From Mycolicibacterium aromaticivorans JS19b1 = JCM 16368 (GTDB taxonomy: Bacteria; Actinomycetota; Actinomycetes; Mycobacteriales; Mycobacteriaceae), in the NCBI RefSeq assembly GCF_000559085.1, contig NZ_JALN02000001.1, forward strand, positions 186,001 to 250,000: a stretch of 64,000 nt of DNA, written 5' to 3'. The notes under the pieces were generated by a model that saw only the letters and a list, made by a program, of their open reading frames with translations, had not been told where the DNA came from and made no database searches. The stretch's first letter is position 1; the number at the start of each line of letters is the position of its first letter. Made by a program: the position numbers and the translations under genes. Of the stretch, positions 39,457 to 49,683 are shown piece by piece.

Positions 39457-40424
39457 GCGCATGCTCCCACCAGATGGCATGCCGCGAAGTGAGCGGCAGC
39501 ACCGGGCACCCGGTGCAGCGCCGGGTCGTCGCTCGCGCACCGAGGCAGCTTCTCAACACACCGGTCGTTGAATCGGCAGCCAGCGGGCGGGTGCGCGAGA
39601 TCGGGTGGGCTGCCCGGGATTCCGTTTATCGATGCCTGCCCGGAGTCCAATCGGGGATAGCAGTCCAGCAGTCTGCGGGTGTACGGGTGTGCGGGCTCGG
39701 AGTTCGAGCTCAAGATCTCCTCGGCATTCCCGCGTTCGACGATGCGCCCGGCATACATAACCGCGACCCGGTCGCACAGTTCGGACAGCACGGTGAGGTC
39801 GTGGGAGATGATCAGCATCGCCAAGCCCAGTTCGTCGGCCAGACCGCGGATCAGCTCCAGGATCTGGGCCTGGGTCATGACGTCGAGGGCAGTCGTGGGT
39901 TCATCGGCGATCACCAGGTCGGGACGGCAAGCCAGCGCCATCGCGATCATCGCCCGTTGCTTCATCCCGCCGGACAACTGGTGGGGATAGTCGGCTGCCC
40001 GGCCCGAGGCGATCCCCACCTGGGTCAGCAACTCGGCGACCCGGCGCCGCACCGCCTTGCGGTCGATCTCCGGTTCGTGCGCCCGGATCGCCTCACGTAT
40101 CTGATCGCCGATCGTCATCACCGGGTTGAACCCGTTCATCGCACCCTGGAACACCAGCGACAGCCTTCGCCAGCGCAGTGCCCGCAGCCCGGCCTCGGCG
40201 ACGGTGCTCAGATCCGTGCCTGCGAAGGTCATCTCGTCGGCGGCCGCCACAGCGCCGGCTGGCAGCAGACGGGCCACGGCGAGCGCCAAGGTGCTCTTCC
40301 CGCAGCCGGATTCGCCGGCCAACCCGACCACCTCGCCGGCGGTCACGTCCAGGTCGACACCGTCCACCGCGCGAACGCCACCGCGGTAGGTGACACTCAG
40401 GTTGCGAACGCTCAACAGGCTCAT
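39453..40424 (-). CDS. Oligopeptide/dipeptide ABC transporter ATP-binding protein (DppD-like)
   Basis: 323 aa. Seen: Walker A GESGCGKSTLALAV, Q-loop VFQGAMNGFNPV, signature LSGGMKQRAMIA, Walker B LVIADEPTTALD, switch His in IISHD, and the C-terminal GCRFNDRC segment of peptide transporters. ATG 40424 overlaps the permease stop (ATGA at 40421-40424). The frame open further upstream is a shadow of the permease gene. Confidence 0.93.
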   Translation of the reverse strand: MSLLSVRNLSVTYRGGVRAVDGVDLDVTAGEVVGLAGESGCGKSTLALAVARLLPAGAVAAADEMTFAGTDLSTVAEAGLRALRWRRLSLVFQGAMNGFNPVMTIGDQIREAIRAHEPEIDRKAVRRRVAELLTQVGIASGRAADYPHQLSGGMKQRAMIAMALACRPDLVIADEPTTALDVMTQAQILELIRGLADELGLAMLIISHDLTVLSELCDRVAVMYAGRIVERGNAEEILSSNSEPAHPYTRRLLDCYPRLDSGQASINGIPGSPPDLAHPPAGCRFNDRCVEKLPRCASDDPALHRVPGAAAHFAACHLVGACA

Positions 40425-41338
40425 TCGGCCACCGCCAGCCGAGGGTTGAGGATGCGTTCCAGACTCTGCCCGACGAGCGAAAACGCCAGCACTACCAGCA
40501 CGATGCCGATGCCCGGCGGCAGGAAGTACCACCAGAAACCGTTGCCCACAGCCCCGGCGGCGAAAGCGTTGTGCAGGATCTGGCCCCACGACGTTCGGGT
40601 CGGATCGCCGAGGCCCAGGAAGGAAAGCGTGGCCTCGGCGAGAATCGACCCGGCGATGACCAGCACGGCGTTGGCGATCACCAATGCGAGCACCCCGGGC
40701 AGGATCAGTCGCCACAGGATGCCCGCCGAGGACAGGCCGACGGTTTTGGCGCGGGCCACCACCTCGCGTTCACGCAGCGCCAGCGCCTGAGAGCGGACGA
40801 TTCGCGCCGTACTCGGCCAACTGGTGATCGCGATGACCAGAACGATCATCGGCAGGCTCTGCCCGATGATCGCACCGAGCGCGATCATCAACGGCAGGTT
40901 GGGCAGCACTAGGAAGAAGTCGGTGATCCGCATCAGCACGGCGTCTATGAAGCCGGTGAACCAGCCCGCCAGCACCCCGACCAGGGTTCCGATGAACACG
41001 GTGACGACAGTGGCGATAAGCCCGATCTCCAATGACACCGATGTTCCGGCCAGTACCTGCCGCAACACGTCGCGACCGAGTTCGTCGGTGCCCAGCCAGT
41101 GGGCGTTACTGGGCCGCAACAGGATTCCGGCGCGAGTGTCGGCGACGTGGGTGCGGTCGTAGGGCGCCAGCAGCGGACCGACGATCGCGACGACCATGAC
41201 CGCGAGAACGGTCAGCAGTCCGGTGCGGCCCATCGGGTCGGCGAAGAGTTGATGCAGCACTCCACGCCAGCCGCCCGGCACGTGTGCCGCCGCAGGTTCC
41301 TCGGGTTCGAGGGAGGGGTCCATCAGCGGTCCGGTCAT
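40421..41338 (-). CDS. Peptide ABC transporter permease (DppC-like)
   Basis: 305 aa with a cytosolic N-terminus and about six transmembrane helices. Seen: the N-terminal OppC-type segment (LLAPYDRTHVADTRAG, HWLGTDELGRDVLRQVLAGT) and the coupling EAA-like loop REREVVARAKTVGLSSAGIL, then LSFLGLGDPTRTSWGQIL. Its start overlaps the DppB-like gene stop by 4 nt. Confidence 0.94.
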   Translation of the reverse strand: MTGPLMDPSLEPEEPAAAHVPGGWRGVLHQLFADPMGRTGLLTVLAVMVVAIVGPLLAPYDRTHVADTRAGILLRPSNAHWLGTDELGRDVLRQVLAGTSVSLEIGLIATVVTVFIGTLVGVLAGWFTGFIDAVLMRITDFFLVLPNLPLMIALGAIIGQSLPMIVLVIAITSWPSTARIVRSQALALREREVVARAKTVGLSSAGILWRLILPGVLALVIANAVLVIAGSILAEATLSFLGLGDPTRTSWGQILHNAFAAGAVGNGFWWYFLPPGIGIVLVVLAFSLVGQSLERILNPRLAVAE

Positions 41339-42303
41339 GTCAGCCGCACCCGTGGATCGAGCATCCGGTAGACCAGGTCACTGGCGAAGTTGGCCAGCAC
41401 GACCACTACCGCGAAGATCAGGAAGCAGGCTTCCATCACCGGGTAATCGCGCCGGATCACCGACAGGTAGATCAGCTGTCCCATACCGGGCCAGGAGAAC
41501 ACCGTCTCCACTTGAATGGTGCCGCCGACGGTGGCGCTGGCGTAGAGCGTGGTGGCGGTCACCACGGGCAGCAGCGCATTGCGCACGCCATGGCGCCACA
41601 GCACCCGCCGCGGGGTCAGACCCTTGGCTCGGGCCGTAGTCATGTAATCCTCGGACAGTGTCGCCAGCAGCGAGCTGCGGGTGATCAGGACGAACTGGGC
41701 GATGTCGACCAAAACCATGGCGACGGTCGGCAGGACGAGATGGCGTGCCAGGTCTGCCATTCGGGTAAACGCGGTGGGATACAGCGCGTCGGCGGTGTAC
41801 ATGCCTGCGATCGGAAACCAGCCGAGTGTCACCGCGAAGACGAAGATCAGCAGCATGCCCACCCAGAACGTGGGCAGACTCCAGAACACCAGCGAACCGA
41901 TGACCAGCCCCGAGTCGGTGCGCGTACCGCGCCGGGAGGCGGCGAACACCCCGATCAGAACGCCGAGGAGGATCACCAGCAGCGTCGACACGGTGACCAG
42001 AATCAAAGTGTTGGCAAGCGCTTTCACCACGATCGGGCCGACCGACGCCTGGTAGGTGTAGGAGAAGCCGAGGTCTCCCCTGAGCAGGTTCTGCAAATAG
42101 GTCACGAACTGCGAGGCCATCGGCTGGTCCAGCCCGTAGTAGGTGCGCAGCCGGGCGATCGCCTCGGCGTCGAGGTGTTGGCCGCGCGCGATGTGGGTCA
42201 CCGGATCACCCGGCATCAGATGGAAGAGAACGAAATTCGTCGCGACCACCGCGATGAGCGTGAGCACCAGGTACGAGATCTTTTGGCTCAGATACCGAAG
42301 CAT
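41335..42303 (-). CDS. Peptide ABC transporter permease (DppB-like)
   Basis: 322 aa, about six transmembrane helices. Seen: the N-terminal helix, FHLMPGDPV, YYGLDQPMASQFVTYLQNLL, LRGDLGFSY, and the EAA loop EDYMTTARAKGLTPRRVLWRHG, then ETVFSWPGMGQL. Lies 6 bp after the substrate-binding protein gene. Confidence 0.94.
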   Translation of the reverse strand: MLRYLSQKISYLVLTLIAVVATNFVLFHLMPGDPVTHIARGQHLDAEAIARLRTYYGLDQPMASQFVTYLQNLLRGDLGFSYTYQASVGPIVVKALANTLILVTVSTLLVILLGVLIGVFAASRRGTRTDSGLVIGSLVFWSLPTFWVGMLLIFVFAVTLGWFPIAGMYTADALYPTAFTRMADLARHLVLPTVAMVLVDIAQFVLITRSSLLATLSEDYMTTARAKGLTPRRVLWRHGVRNALLPVVTATTLYASATVGGTIQVETVFSWPGMGQLIYLSVIRRDYPVMEACFLIFAVVVVLANFASDLVYRMLDPRVRLT

Positions 42304-42309
42304 CGATGC

Positions 42310-43953
42310 TCAGGCCGGCTTCACGTCGAGGTAGTTCACCCGCGGGAAGTTGAGGATCATGCCGCCGTTCATCGGCTGCCAACCGGTCCAGGTGTTGGTC
42401 CGGGTCCCGGTCAACTTCTTCTGGTACCACATGACGATGTACGGGCAGGCGGCGTAGTGAATCGCCTGCATCTCCTGCACAAGTGCGACCCGTGCGCCGC
42501 GGTCGATGGTCGTCGACTGCTGGTGGTAGAGGTCGTCGTAGCGCGGGTCGGTCCAGAACGTGTCGTTGTTGCCACCGATCTGGTCGGTGGTGGGAATGCC
42601 CAAAAGGTAGGACGGGTCGTAGAACGAAGAATCCCAGCCCCAGATCATGACATCCCAGTCCGGCGTTTCGGCGTTGTAGACCGTCGCGCTCATGCTGTCG
42701 GCATCGGTACTGGACAGCTTGAGGTTCACACCGATGGCCTTGGCGGCCGTGATGAACAGATCGGCGGCCTTCATGTCGACAGTGGTATCGGCGATCACCA
42801 ACAGCCGAAAGTCAAGCGGTGCACCATCTTTGGACTCTCGGATACCGTCGCCGTTGCGATCGGTGTAGCCGGCCTTGTCGAGCAGTTCTTTGGCCTTGGC
42901 CGGGTTGTTGTCCAGGACCGCGTCCGGTGCGGGGACGAAGTGAAAATCGCCGAAAGCGGGCGGCAGCAGATCGGTGCCGGGCTCTCCGTAACCGGCCAGC
43001 GCGAGTTCCACGAGCTGTTGCCGGTTGACGGCACAGGCCAGCGCCTGACGGACGACCTGATCCTTCAGGATGGGGTTACCCTTCGATCCCGGTGCGGTCG
43101 AACAGTTGAAGCCGATCATGTGGAACGAGAACGATTCCATCGCAGTGGTTTTGACGTCCGCGGCATTCTGCAGTCCGGTGTAGATCGTCGGCGGGACCTC
43201 CGGGACGATGTCGATGTCTCCGGTACGCAGCGCCTGCGTGACCACGTCGTCGGATCCGAACTTGGTCCAGGTGACTTTCTGCGCCGCCGGTTTCGTACCC
43301 CACCACGAGTCGTTTCGGATAACGGTGGCAACGCTGCCCTTGTCCCACGACACGAAGCTGAACGGTCCGGTTCCGACCGGTTTGTCGTTGGCGTACTTGG
43401 GCAGATCGTTCTTGGCCACGCTCTCCCACAGGTGCTTGGGGGCGATCGGCATGATGACGCCGGGTTGCAGCGTCTGTGGCTGCGAATACGTCAGCCGGAC
43501 CTGGTTGTCGCCGACCTTGACCACGTCGGTGAGGTCCTTGAGGTAGGCCCCGTACGTGCCATAGTCGTTGTCGCGCACCATCAGGAAGGTGAACACGACG
43601 TCGTCGGCACTGAAATCCTTGCCGTCGTGCCACTTCACCCCGGACCGCAGCGTGTAGGTGAAGGTCTTACCGCCGTCGGCCGTCTGCATGTCGGTGGCCA
43701 GCGAGGGTTGGATGTTGAGCTGTGCGTCGTAGCCCATCAGCCGGTCGTAGACCAGCTGCAGGACGTCATCGGACTGAGTGGAGTCGGCGGTGAACGGGTT
43801 CAGCGAGTCGATGTCGGTGGTGGACCCGACCCGCAGCACGGTGCTGCTTGCGGTCTGCGGAGCACACGACGCCAGCGCAGCCGCGCCGCTGAGTGCGGCC
43901 GCAACCACCGCCGACGTCCGGAGAAACTTCCGACGATCCATCGCTGAGGCCAT
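42310..43953 (-). CDS. Peptide ABC transporter substrate-binding lipoprotein (SBP family 5)
   Basis: 547 aa. The N-terminus MDRRKFLRTSAVVAAALSG is a Tat-like RR signal followed by a lipobox ALASC, so it is probably an exported lipoprotein. Seen: STTDIDSLNPFTADS, the SBP5 signature region SGVKWHDGKDFSADDVVFTF, PVGTGPFSFV and LQNAADVK. Family 5 proteins bind oligopeptides, nickel or oligosaccharides. Start ATG 43953 follows GAAGGGAT; ATG 43941 is an internal alternative. First gene of the operon running to 31008; a 16-bp palindrome sits just upstream. Confidence 0.93.
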   Translation of the reverse strand: MASAMDRRKFLRTSAVVAAALSGAAALASCAPQTASSTVLRVGSTTDIDSLNPFTADSTQSDDVLQLVYDRLMGYDAQLNIQPSLATDMQTADGGKTFTYTLRSGVKWHDGKDFSADDVVFTFLMVRDNDYGTYGAYLKDLTDVVKVGDNQVRLTYSQPQTLQPGVIMPIAPKHLWESVAKNDLPKYANDKPVGTGPFSFVSWDKGSVATVIRNDSWWGTKPAAQKVTWTKFGSDDVVTQALRTGDIDIVPEVPPTIYTGLQNAADVKTTAMESFSFHMIGFNCSTAPGSKGNPILKDQVVRQALACAVNRQQLVELALAGYGEPGTDLLPPAFGDFHFVPAPDAVLDNNPAKAKELLDKAGYTDRNGDGIRESKDGAPLDFRLLVIADTTVDMKAADLFITAAKAIGVNLKLSSTDADSMSATVYNAETPDWDVMIWGWDSSFYDPSYLLGIPTTDQIGGNNDTFWTDPRYDDLYHQQSTTIDRGARVALVQEMQAIHYAACPYIVMWYQKKLTGTRTNTWTGWQPMNGGMILNFPRVNYLDVKPA

Positions 43954-43972
43954 GACAATCCCTTCGAGTCTC

Positions 43973-43988
43973 ACTCTGTATACAGAGT
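43973..43988. promoter_or_regulatory. Perfect 16-bp palindrome, likely GntR operator
   Basis: ACTCTGTATACAGAGT is identical to its reverse complement. It lies 20 bp before the ATG of the binding-protein gene and about 160 bp before the divergent GntR gene. A minus-strand TACTCT hexamer (43984-43989) lies inside it and is the best -10 for the operon, so a bound repressor would cover the promoter. GntR/HutC sites are short palindromes with GT...AC halves, and the GTATAC core fits loosely. Confidence 0.6.
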
Positions 43989-44149
43989 AGTATGAGTGAT
44001 GTTGATTGCCGGATAATTGCGCAAATGTTTCGGAAACTTTTCCAATGAGCCGTAAGAAATCCCAGCTCTTACCGCATGATTATGGACATACCTGGGTAAC
44101 TGCATACTGAGTGCATGAAGCTGATGGCTTCAGGACGGAGGACGTGAGG

Positions 44150-44983
44150 ATGCCGACGACGAAGCGCGCCGACAGCGCGGGGGCGTCCACCGAGCGCAAG
44201 CTGCGCTACCAGCACGTCTATGACCTGGTGCTCGGGATCATGGCCGAGCGTGGGTTACAACCCGGTGATCGACTGCCGTCGACCACCGAACTGGCCGAGA
44301 TCGCCGGCGTCAGTGGCATCAGCGTCCGGCGCGCTCTCGACGAGCTCGAGCGAGCCGGCAAGATCACCCGGCGACAAGGCCTGGGAACCTTCGTCGCCGA
44401 GCCGCGCATCGCCAGCGACCCGACCCGGCCGGGCGAGCTGCTGCACACCCTGCTGGACAACGAACTCGGGTTGCCTACTGTCAGAACGGCTCTGATCTCG
44501 ATCAGTGTCGGACTGCCCAGCATGACGATCGCGACCGCACTCGGCGTCGACCCCGGCCAACCGGTGTGGGAGATCTGGCGCAAGCGCGTCATCGGCGGCA
44601 CCGACAAGATCCTCGAACGCGCGGTCCTGCCGCTGGACCGGGTACCGGCGATCGACCACGATCTGCTGGCCGAAGGAGGATCGCTGTACCGCTTCATCGA
44701 GGAGCGCTACCAACTCACCGACGAATACACCGAGCAGGCCTTCGAAGTCGACACCCCCAGCAGCTGGGAGGCCGAACATCTCGAGATGCCGGAGGGTGAC
44801 CCGATAGTGCGGGTGCGCGGGGTCAGCTTTGACGCCGACGGGCGGGCCTTCGACTGCTTCGAACAGTGCTACCGCGCCACGAAATTCACGTTCTACACCG
44901 CGGGCCAGACCCGTCACCGCATTCTGGGTCCGACGGAGCTGTCGAACTGGTCGGTGGCACCGCTGACCAACCCGGGGTATTGA
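44150..44983 (+). CDS. GntR family transcriptional regulator (HutC subfamily, UTRA domain)
   Basis: 277 aa. An N-terminal winged HTH: YDLVLGIMAERGLQPGDRLP, ELAEIAGVSGISVRRALDEL, GKITRRQGLGTFVAEP. A C-terminal UTRA effector-binding domain follows (VWEIWRKRVIGGTDKILERA, DEYTEQAFEVDTPSSWEAEHL). HutC regulators usually repress neighbouring uptake and catabolic operons until a pathway metabolite binds. Start ATG 44150 with GGAGG 8 nt upstream. It is divergent from the 11-gene importer operon, which is its probable target through the palindrome at 43973. Confidence 0.92.
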   Translation: MPTTKRADSAGASTERKLRYQHVYDLVLGIMAERGLQPGDRLPSTTELAEIAGVSGISVRRALDELERAGKITRRQGLGTFVAEPRIASDPTRPGELLHTLLDNELGLPTVRTALISISVGLPSMTIATALGVDPGQPVWEIWRKRVIGGTDKILERAVLPLDRVPAIDHDLLAEGGSLYRFIEERYQLTDEYTEQAFEVDTPSSWEAEHLEMPEGDPIVRVRGVSFDADGRAFDCFEQCYRATKFTFYTAGQTRHRILGPTELSNWSVAPLTNPGY

Positions 44984-45012
44984 CCGCGCGGTCGGCGGGT
45001 ACCCGACTGGTC

Positions 45013-45567
45013 ATGAGCAACGAACTCTCTGGCAAGAAGATCGCATTCCTGGTCGCCCCCGAGGGCATCGAGCAGGTCGAGTTGACCAAGCCGTGGGAAG
45101 CCGTCGAGAAAGCCGGCGGCACCCCGGAGCTGGTATCGACCGAGGTCGGCAAGGTCCAGGCGTTCAATCACCTGACCCCGGCCGACACCTTCGAGGCGGA
45201 CAAGGCGGCCGACACCGTCTCGGCGGCCGACTACGACGGTCTGGTGCTGCCCGGCGGGGTGGCCAACCCCGATCTGCTGCGCACCAACTCCTCGGCGGTC
45301 GACTTCGTCAAGGGCTTCTTCGATGCGGGCAAGCCAGTCGGCGTGATCTGCCACGGGCCGTGGACCCTGATCGAGGCCGACGTGGTCGAGGGCCGTCAGA
45401 TCACCTCGTGGCCCAGCGTGCAGACCGACCTGCGCAACGCCGGCGCCGAGTGGGTGGACCAGGAGGTCGTGGTGTGCACCGGCGGCCCAAATACGCTGGT
45501 CTCCAGCCGCAAGCCCGATGATCTGCCGGCGTTCTGCGGGCAACTGGTCGAGACGTTCGCCGGCTAG
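45013..45567 (+). CDS. DJ-1/PfpI family protein (YhbO/YraA-like)
   Basis: 184 aa class I glutamine amidotransferase-like fold. Seen: KKIAFLVAPEGIEQVEL with the conserved acidic residue, DYDGLVLPGGVANPDLL, and the nucleophile elbow VICHGPWTLIEA with the reactive Cys. Members are reported as stress proteins, deglycase/glyoxalase-like enzymes or proteases; which applies is open. It begins 29 bp after the GntR gene and may be cotranscribed with it. Its stop shares CTAG (45564-45567) with ribD. Confidence 0.9.
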   Translation: MSNELSGKKIAFLVAPEGIEQVELTKPWEAVEKAGGTPELVSTEVGKVQAFNHLTPADTFEADKAADTVSAADYDGLVLPGGVANPDLLRTNSSAVDFVKGFFDAGKPVGVICHGPWTLIEADVVEGRQITSWPSVQTDLRNAGAEWVDQEVVVCTGGPNTLVSSRKPDDLPAFCGQLVETFAG

Positions 45568-46583
45568 CCTGGCACCAGACTCAGCAGCAAGTCCGGCCCG
45601 ATCCGGTCGACGCCGTCGTAGCGCCAGCGCAGCGCCCGCGCGATGCTGGGCACGCCGACGTCGTCGACGGCGGTGACCGGACCGCCGAGCAGGATCGGCC
45701 CGACGTAGGCCAGAATCCGGTCGATGACACCGGCCCGCAGGAACGCGCCGGCCAGCGTCGGCCCGCCCTCAAGTAGCACATCGGTGCGATCGGACAGCGC
45801 CTGGATCACTTCGTGCGGATCATGGGTGCGGATCACCATCGTGTGCGAATCCTCGTTGAGCACATTGGCTTCCGGCGAGATCTCCCGCATGCCCACCACC
45901 ACACGCAGCGGCTGTCGCTCGGCGAGCCCGCCACCCGGCAGCCGGGCGGTCAGCGTCGGATCGTCGATGTCCACCGTGCCGGTGCCGACGACGATCGCGT
46001 CGCACGCGGCGCGGCGCAGGTGCAGGTCGGCGCGGGCGGCCGCACTGGTGATCCACTGCGAGGACCCGTCCGCCGCCGCGCTGCGCCCGTCCACACTGGT
46101 GGCGAATTTCCAGGTGACGTGCGGACGTCCGGCCCGCTGCTTGTGCAGCCACTCCCGCAGCGGACCAGCGGCCGCCTCCTCGGCGCACGCTCCGGCGACA
46201 ACGTCGATTCCGGCACCGCGCAGGCGGTCAGCACCACCGGCGGCCACCGGGTTGGGATCGGCGACGGCGTATACCACCGTGGCCACCCGGGCCTGGATCA
46301 GGGCATCGACGCACGGCGGGGTGCGCCCGTGATGGTTGCACGGTTCCAGCGTGATGACGGCGGTGCCGCCGACCGCACGCTCCCCCGCCTCCCGCAGCGC
46401 GACCACCTCGGCGTGCGGGCCGCCGGTCGGCTCAGTGCCTCCGACTCCGACGACCTCGCCCTTCGCACTCAGAATGACCGCTCCCACAGGCGGATTCGGA
46501 TACGTCGAGCCTTTGACCCGCTGCGCCTGGTCGATCGCCAGCCGCATCGCGGCGTCGAATTCCGCCGGAGTGGGTGCGGTCAT
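45564..46583 (-). CDS. ribD: Bifunctional riboflavin deaminase/reductase
   Basis: 339 aa (ribG in M. tuberculosis). The N-terminal deaminase domain has zinc ligands in [14 protein letters not shown] and [17 protein letters not shown]. The C-terminal NADPH-dependent reductase domain has [38 protein letters not shown] and [14 protein letters not shown]. It catalyses the second and third steps from GTP. ATG overlaps the rpe stop (ATGA at 46580-46583); last gene of fmt-rsmB-rpe-ribD. Confidence 0.97.
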   Translation of the reverse strand: MTAPTPAEFDAAMRLAIDQAQRVKGSTYPNPPVGAVILSAKGEVVGVGGTEPTGGPHAEVVALREAGERAVGGTAVITLEPCNHHGRTPPCVDALIQARVATVVYAVADPNPVAAGGADRLRGAGIDVVAGACAEEAAAGPLREWLHKQRAGRPHVTWKFATSVDGRSAAADGSSQWITSAAARADLHLRRAACDAIVVGTGTVDIDDPTLTARLPGGGLAERQPLRVVVGMREISPEANVLNEDSHTMVIRTHDPHEVIQALSDRTDVLLEGGPTLAGAFLRAGVIDRILAYVGPILLGGPVTAVDDVGVPSIARALRWRYDGVDRIGPDLLLSLVPG

Positions 46584-47275
46584 ATGCGCAGATGCTGCGA
46601 TGCGGTGGCGGCCTGCCTGCGCAGCGCCTCGACCGCCGCGGCCGGGTCACCGGCGCCGTACACCGCCGAGCCGGCGACGAAGCAGTCGACGCCGGCCTCG
46701 GCGGCCTGCTCGATTGTGTCCGCGTTGATGCCGCCGTCGATCTCGACGAGGATCGTCAGCTCACCCGAGTCGACCAGCCGGCGGGCGGTCGCAACCTTGG
46801 ACAGCACCTCGGCGATGAAGCTCTGGCCGCCGAAACCCGGCTCCACCGACATCACCAGCAGCGTGTCGAAGTCCCGCAGGACCTCCAGGTACGGCTCCAG
46901 CGGGGTGCCCGGCTTGACCGACAGGCCGGCCTTGGCGCCCGCGGCGCGGATATCACGTGCCACCGCGACCGGGTTGTCACACGCCTCGGCGTGAAACGTC
47001 ACGTTGTACGCGCCGGCCTCGGCGTAGCCGGGCGCCCAGCGGTCCGGGTCGTCGATCATCAGATGGCAGTCCATCGGGATGTCGGTCGCTTTGAGCAAGC
47101 TCTCCACCACCGGCAGACCCAATGTGAGGTTGGGAACGAAGTGGCCGTCCATCACGTCGACGTGCAGCCAGTCGGCGCCCTCGACCGCGGCGGCCTCCTC
47201 AGCCAAGCGGGCGAAGTCGGCGGACAGGATCGACGGGGCGATCATCGGACGAGAGGGTGTCGCCATGGCAGCCAT
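46580..47275 (-). CDS. rpe: Ribulose-phosphate 3-epimerase
   Basis: 231-aa TIM barrel of the pentose phosphate pathway. Seen: [30 protein letters not shown] (metal-binding His-x-Asp), [20 protein letters not shown] and [15 protein letters not shown] 47275 overlaps the rsmB stop as TAATG and matches the M. tuberculosis N-terminus; the open frame further upstream is inside rsmB. Confidence 0.97.
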   Translation of the reverse strand: MAAMATPSRPMIAPSILSADFARLAEEAAAVEGADWLHVDVMDGHFVPNLTLGLPVVESLLKATDIPMDCHLMIDDPDRWAPGYAEAGAYNVTFHAEACDNPVAVARDIRAAGAKAGLSVKPGTPLEPYLEVLRDFDTLLVMSVEPGFGGQSFIAEVLSKVATARRLVDSGELTILVEIDGGINADTIEQAAEAGVDCFVAGSAVYGAGDPAAAVEALRRQAATASQHLRI

Positions 47276-48753
47276 TAAACAGTCTTCTGCAGAGCGGCCG
47301 CGAACATGGCGTCGGTGCCGTGCCGGTGCGGCCACAGCTGCACGTGCGGGCCGTCACCGAGTTGGTCGGCCGGGGCGAACAGCGGCCGGGTGTCCAGTGC
47401 GGTGACGGGATGGCGGCGCAGCGCATCGGAAACCACCCCGACGGTCTCGACCAGATGCGGTGAACAGGTCGCGTAGAGCACTACCCCGCCGGGGCGGACC
47501 AGGGTGATCGCGGCGCCCAACAGTTCGCGCTGCAGCTTGGCCAGCACCGGGACGTCGGCCGGGGTGCGGCGCCAGCGGGCCTCCGGGCGGCGCCGCAACG
47601 CCCCCAGTCCGGTGCAGGGCGCGTCGACGAGTACCCGGTCGAAACTGCCGGGCTGCAGCGCCGACTCGCGGCCGTCGACGCGCAGCACCTCGACCGGCAG
47701 GCCGCGGGTGTTCTGCTCGACCAGCTCGGCCCGGCGCGAGGCAGGCTCGATCGCGGTGACGGTGCCGCCCTGCTGCACGGCGATCGCGGCGATCAGCGCG
47801 GTCTTGCCGCCTGGGCCCGAGCACAGGTCCAGCCAGTGGCCGCCGTCGTCGCCGACCAGCGGGGCCAGCGTCAGTGCCCGGGCCACCAGCTGGCTGCCCT
47901 CGTCCTGCACCAGCGCCTTGTCCTCGCGCACCGCGGCCAGCCGGCCCGGGTCACCGCCGCCGAGGTAGACCGCGTACGGCGAGTACCGGCCGACGGTCCC
48001 GTCGACCGCGCTGGCCAGCTCGTCGGCGGTGAGCACACCGGGGCGGGCTGCCAGGTGCACACCGGGGCGGGCGTTGTCGGCGGCCAGGGCGGCGGCCAGC
48101 TCCCCGGCGTGGGCGCCGAGCGCATCGGCGAACGACTGGGCGATCCAGCGTGGATGTGCGTTGACGAACGCCAGGTGACCGACCGGATCGGTGTCCTTGG
48201 GTGGGGCCAGTTCGGCCACCCAGCCGGCCTCGTCGCGGCCGGAGATCGTGCGCAATACGCCGTTGACGAAACCCGCTCGGACACTGTCGAATTCGATGCC
48301 GGCCTGCTCGACGGTGGTGGACACCGCGGCATGCTCGGCGACGTTGGTGCGCAGCAGCTGATAGCTGCCGAGGCGCAGCAGGTCCAGAAGCACCGGGTCG
48401 ATCTGCTCGATCGGGCGTCCCGCGGCGGCCGCGATCACGGCGTCCAGCAGACCCATGGTGCGGCAGCTGCCGTAGGCGAGTTCGGTGGCGAATGCCGCGT
48501 CGCGGCCGTGGATGCCGCGCTCGGCCAGCATCGACGGCAGCACCAGATTCGCGTAGGCGTCCCGCTCCGATACCGCGCGCAACACGTCGAACGCCGCTTG
48601 ACGGGCCGGATCGAGCGGCGTGCGCCGCGGCCTGCGCGGCGGGCGCTGTTGGGCACGATCCCGCCCGGGGGGCGCCCCGGTTCGGTCACGCTTCTGAAAG
48701 CCCTTGCTGCCCTGCGGTTTACCGCGTCCTGCCCGCTCCGGTCGCTCAGTCAT
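47275..48753 (-). CDS. rsmB: 16S rRNA (cytosine-C5) methyltransferase RsmB/Fmu
   Basis: 492 aa. A basic N-terminal extension of about 45 residues, then a NusB-like RNA-binding domain ([39 protein letters not shown]), then a SAM-dependent methyltransferase domain: [16 protein letters not shown] (SAM site), [20 protein letters not shown] (catalytic region) and [12 protein letters not shown] (catalytic Cys). Expected target is C967 of 16S rRNA (E. coli numbering). Overlaps fmt by ATGA. Confidence 0.95.
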   Translation of the reverse strand: MTERPERAGRGKPQGSKGFQKRDRTGAPPGRDRAQQRPPRRPRRTPLDPARQAAFDVLRAVSERDAYANLVLPSMLAERGIHGRDAAFATELAYGSCRTMGLLDAVIAAAAGRPIEQIDPVLLDLLRLGSYQLLRTNVAEHAAVSTTVEQAGIEFDSVRAGFVNGVLRTISGRDEAGWVAELAPPKDTDPVGHLAFVNAHPRWIAQSFADALGAHAGELAAALAADNARPGVHLAARPGVLTADELASAVDGTVGRYSPYAVYLGGGDPGRLAAVREDKALVQDEGSQLVARALTLAPLVGDDGGHWLDLCSGPGGKTALIAAIAVQQGGTVTAIEPASRRAELVEQNTRGLPVEVLRVDGRESALQPGSFDRVLVDAPCTGLGALRRRPEARWRRTPADVPVLAKLQRELLGAAITLVRPGGVVLYATCSPHLVETVGVVSDALRRHPVTALDTRPLFAPADQLGDGPHVQLWPHRHGTDAMFAAALQKTV

Positions 48754-49679
48754 GATGCCCGCACCGTCTGGTCGAGCCGGGCACCGCGGGCCCAGTCCGC
48801 CGCCTTCATGAGCTTCTTGCCGGGCGGCTGCACCTGGCCGAGCAGTACCGGCTGCGACCCGGTGCCCACCCGAACCCCGGACCGGTCCACGGTCATCTCC
48901 CCCGGCGCCAACGCCGGGGCCGCCTCGTCGACGCTGACCGGGCCGACCTTGACTCGTAGATCACCGATCATCGTCCACGCGCCGGGATTGGGGGTGACGG
49001 CGCGGATCCGGCGGTCGACGACGTGAGCAGGCAGGTCCCAGGAGATCCGCGCCTGCTCGACGGTGATCTTCGGCGCGACACTGATTCCCTCGGCGGGCTG
49101 CGGCACCGGTGTGAGGTTTCCGTCGCCGATGCCGTCCAGCGTCGCTTCCAGCAGGCCGGCTCCCGAGACGGCCAGCCGGTCGAGCAGGTCACCGGAGGTG
49201 TCGGTGGGTCGCACCGTCTCGGTGACCACGCCGTAGACCGGACCGGAGTCCAGGCTCGGTTCGATCAGGAAAGTCGTTGCGCCGGTGACGGAGTCGCCGG
49301 CCGCAATAGCGGCTTGCACGGGCGCCGCGCCGCGCCAGGCGGGCAGCAGCGAGAAGTGCAGGTTGATCCAGCCGTGCGGGGGAACCGCGAGCAACGCCTC
49401 CGACAGCAGTGCGCCGTAGGCCACCACCGCGCAGCATTCCGGCGCCAGCTCCGTCAGTTCGGCGATGAACGAGGGCGAGTTGGGCCGCGCCGGGCGCAGC
49501 ACCGGGATCCCTGCCTCGTCGGCCAGTCGCGCAACCGGTGACGGCGCGGGTTTGCCGCGGCGTCCGGCGGCCGCGTCCGGACGGGTGAGCACCGCGATCA
49601 CGTCGTGGCGCGGTGAGTCGATCAGCCGCTGCAGCGACGGCAGGGCCGGTTCTGGTGTGCCGGCGAAAACGATTCGCAT
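48750..49679 (-). CDS. fmt: Methionyl-tRNA formyltransferase
   Basis: 309 aa; formylates initiator Met-tRNA. Seen: [36 protein letters not shown], the catalytic [18 protein letters not shown], the Asp in [10 protein letters not shown], and a C-terminal OB-like domain. The sequence INLHFSLLP has Phe where most Fmt enzymes have Ala or Pro; the catalytic Asn and His are kept. A LemA-like gene ends 4 bp upstream; rsmB follows with overlap. Confidence 0.97.
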   Translation of the reverse strand: MRIVFAGTPEPALPSLQRLIDSPRHDVIAVLTRPDAAAGRRGKPAPSPVARLADEAGIPVLRPARPNSPSFIAELTELAPECCAVVAYGALLSEALLAVPPHGWINLHFSLLPAWRGAAPVQAAIAAGDSVTGATTFLIEPSLDSGPVYGVVTETVRPTDTSGDLLDRLAVSGAGLLEATLDGIGDGNLTPVPQPAEGISVAPKITVEQARISWDLPAHVVDRRIRAVTPNPGAWTMIGDLRVKVGPVSVDEAAPALAPGEMTVDRSGVRVGTGSQPVLLGQVQPPGKKLMKAADWARGARLDQTVRAS

Positions 49680-49683
49680 GCCT

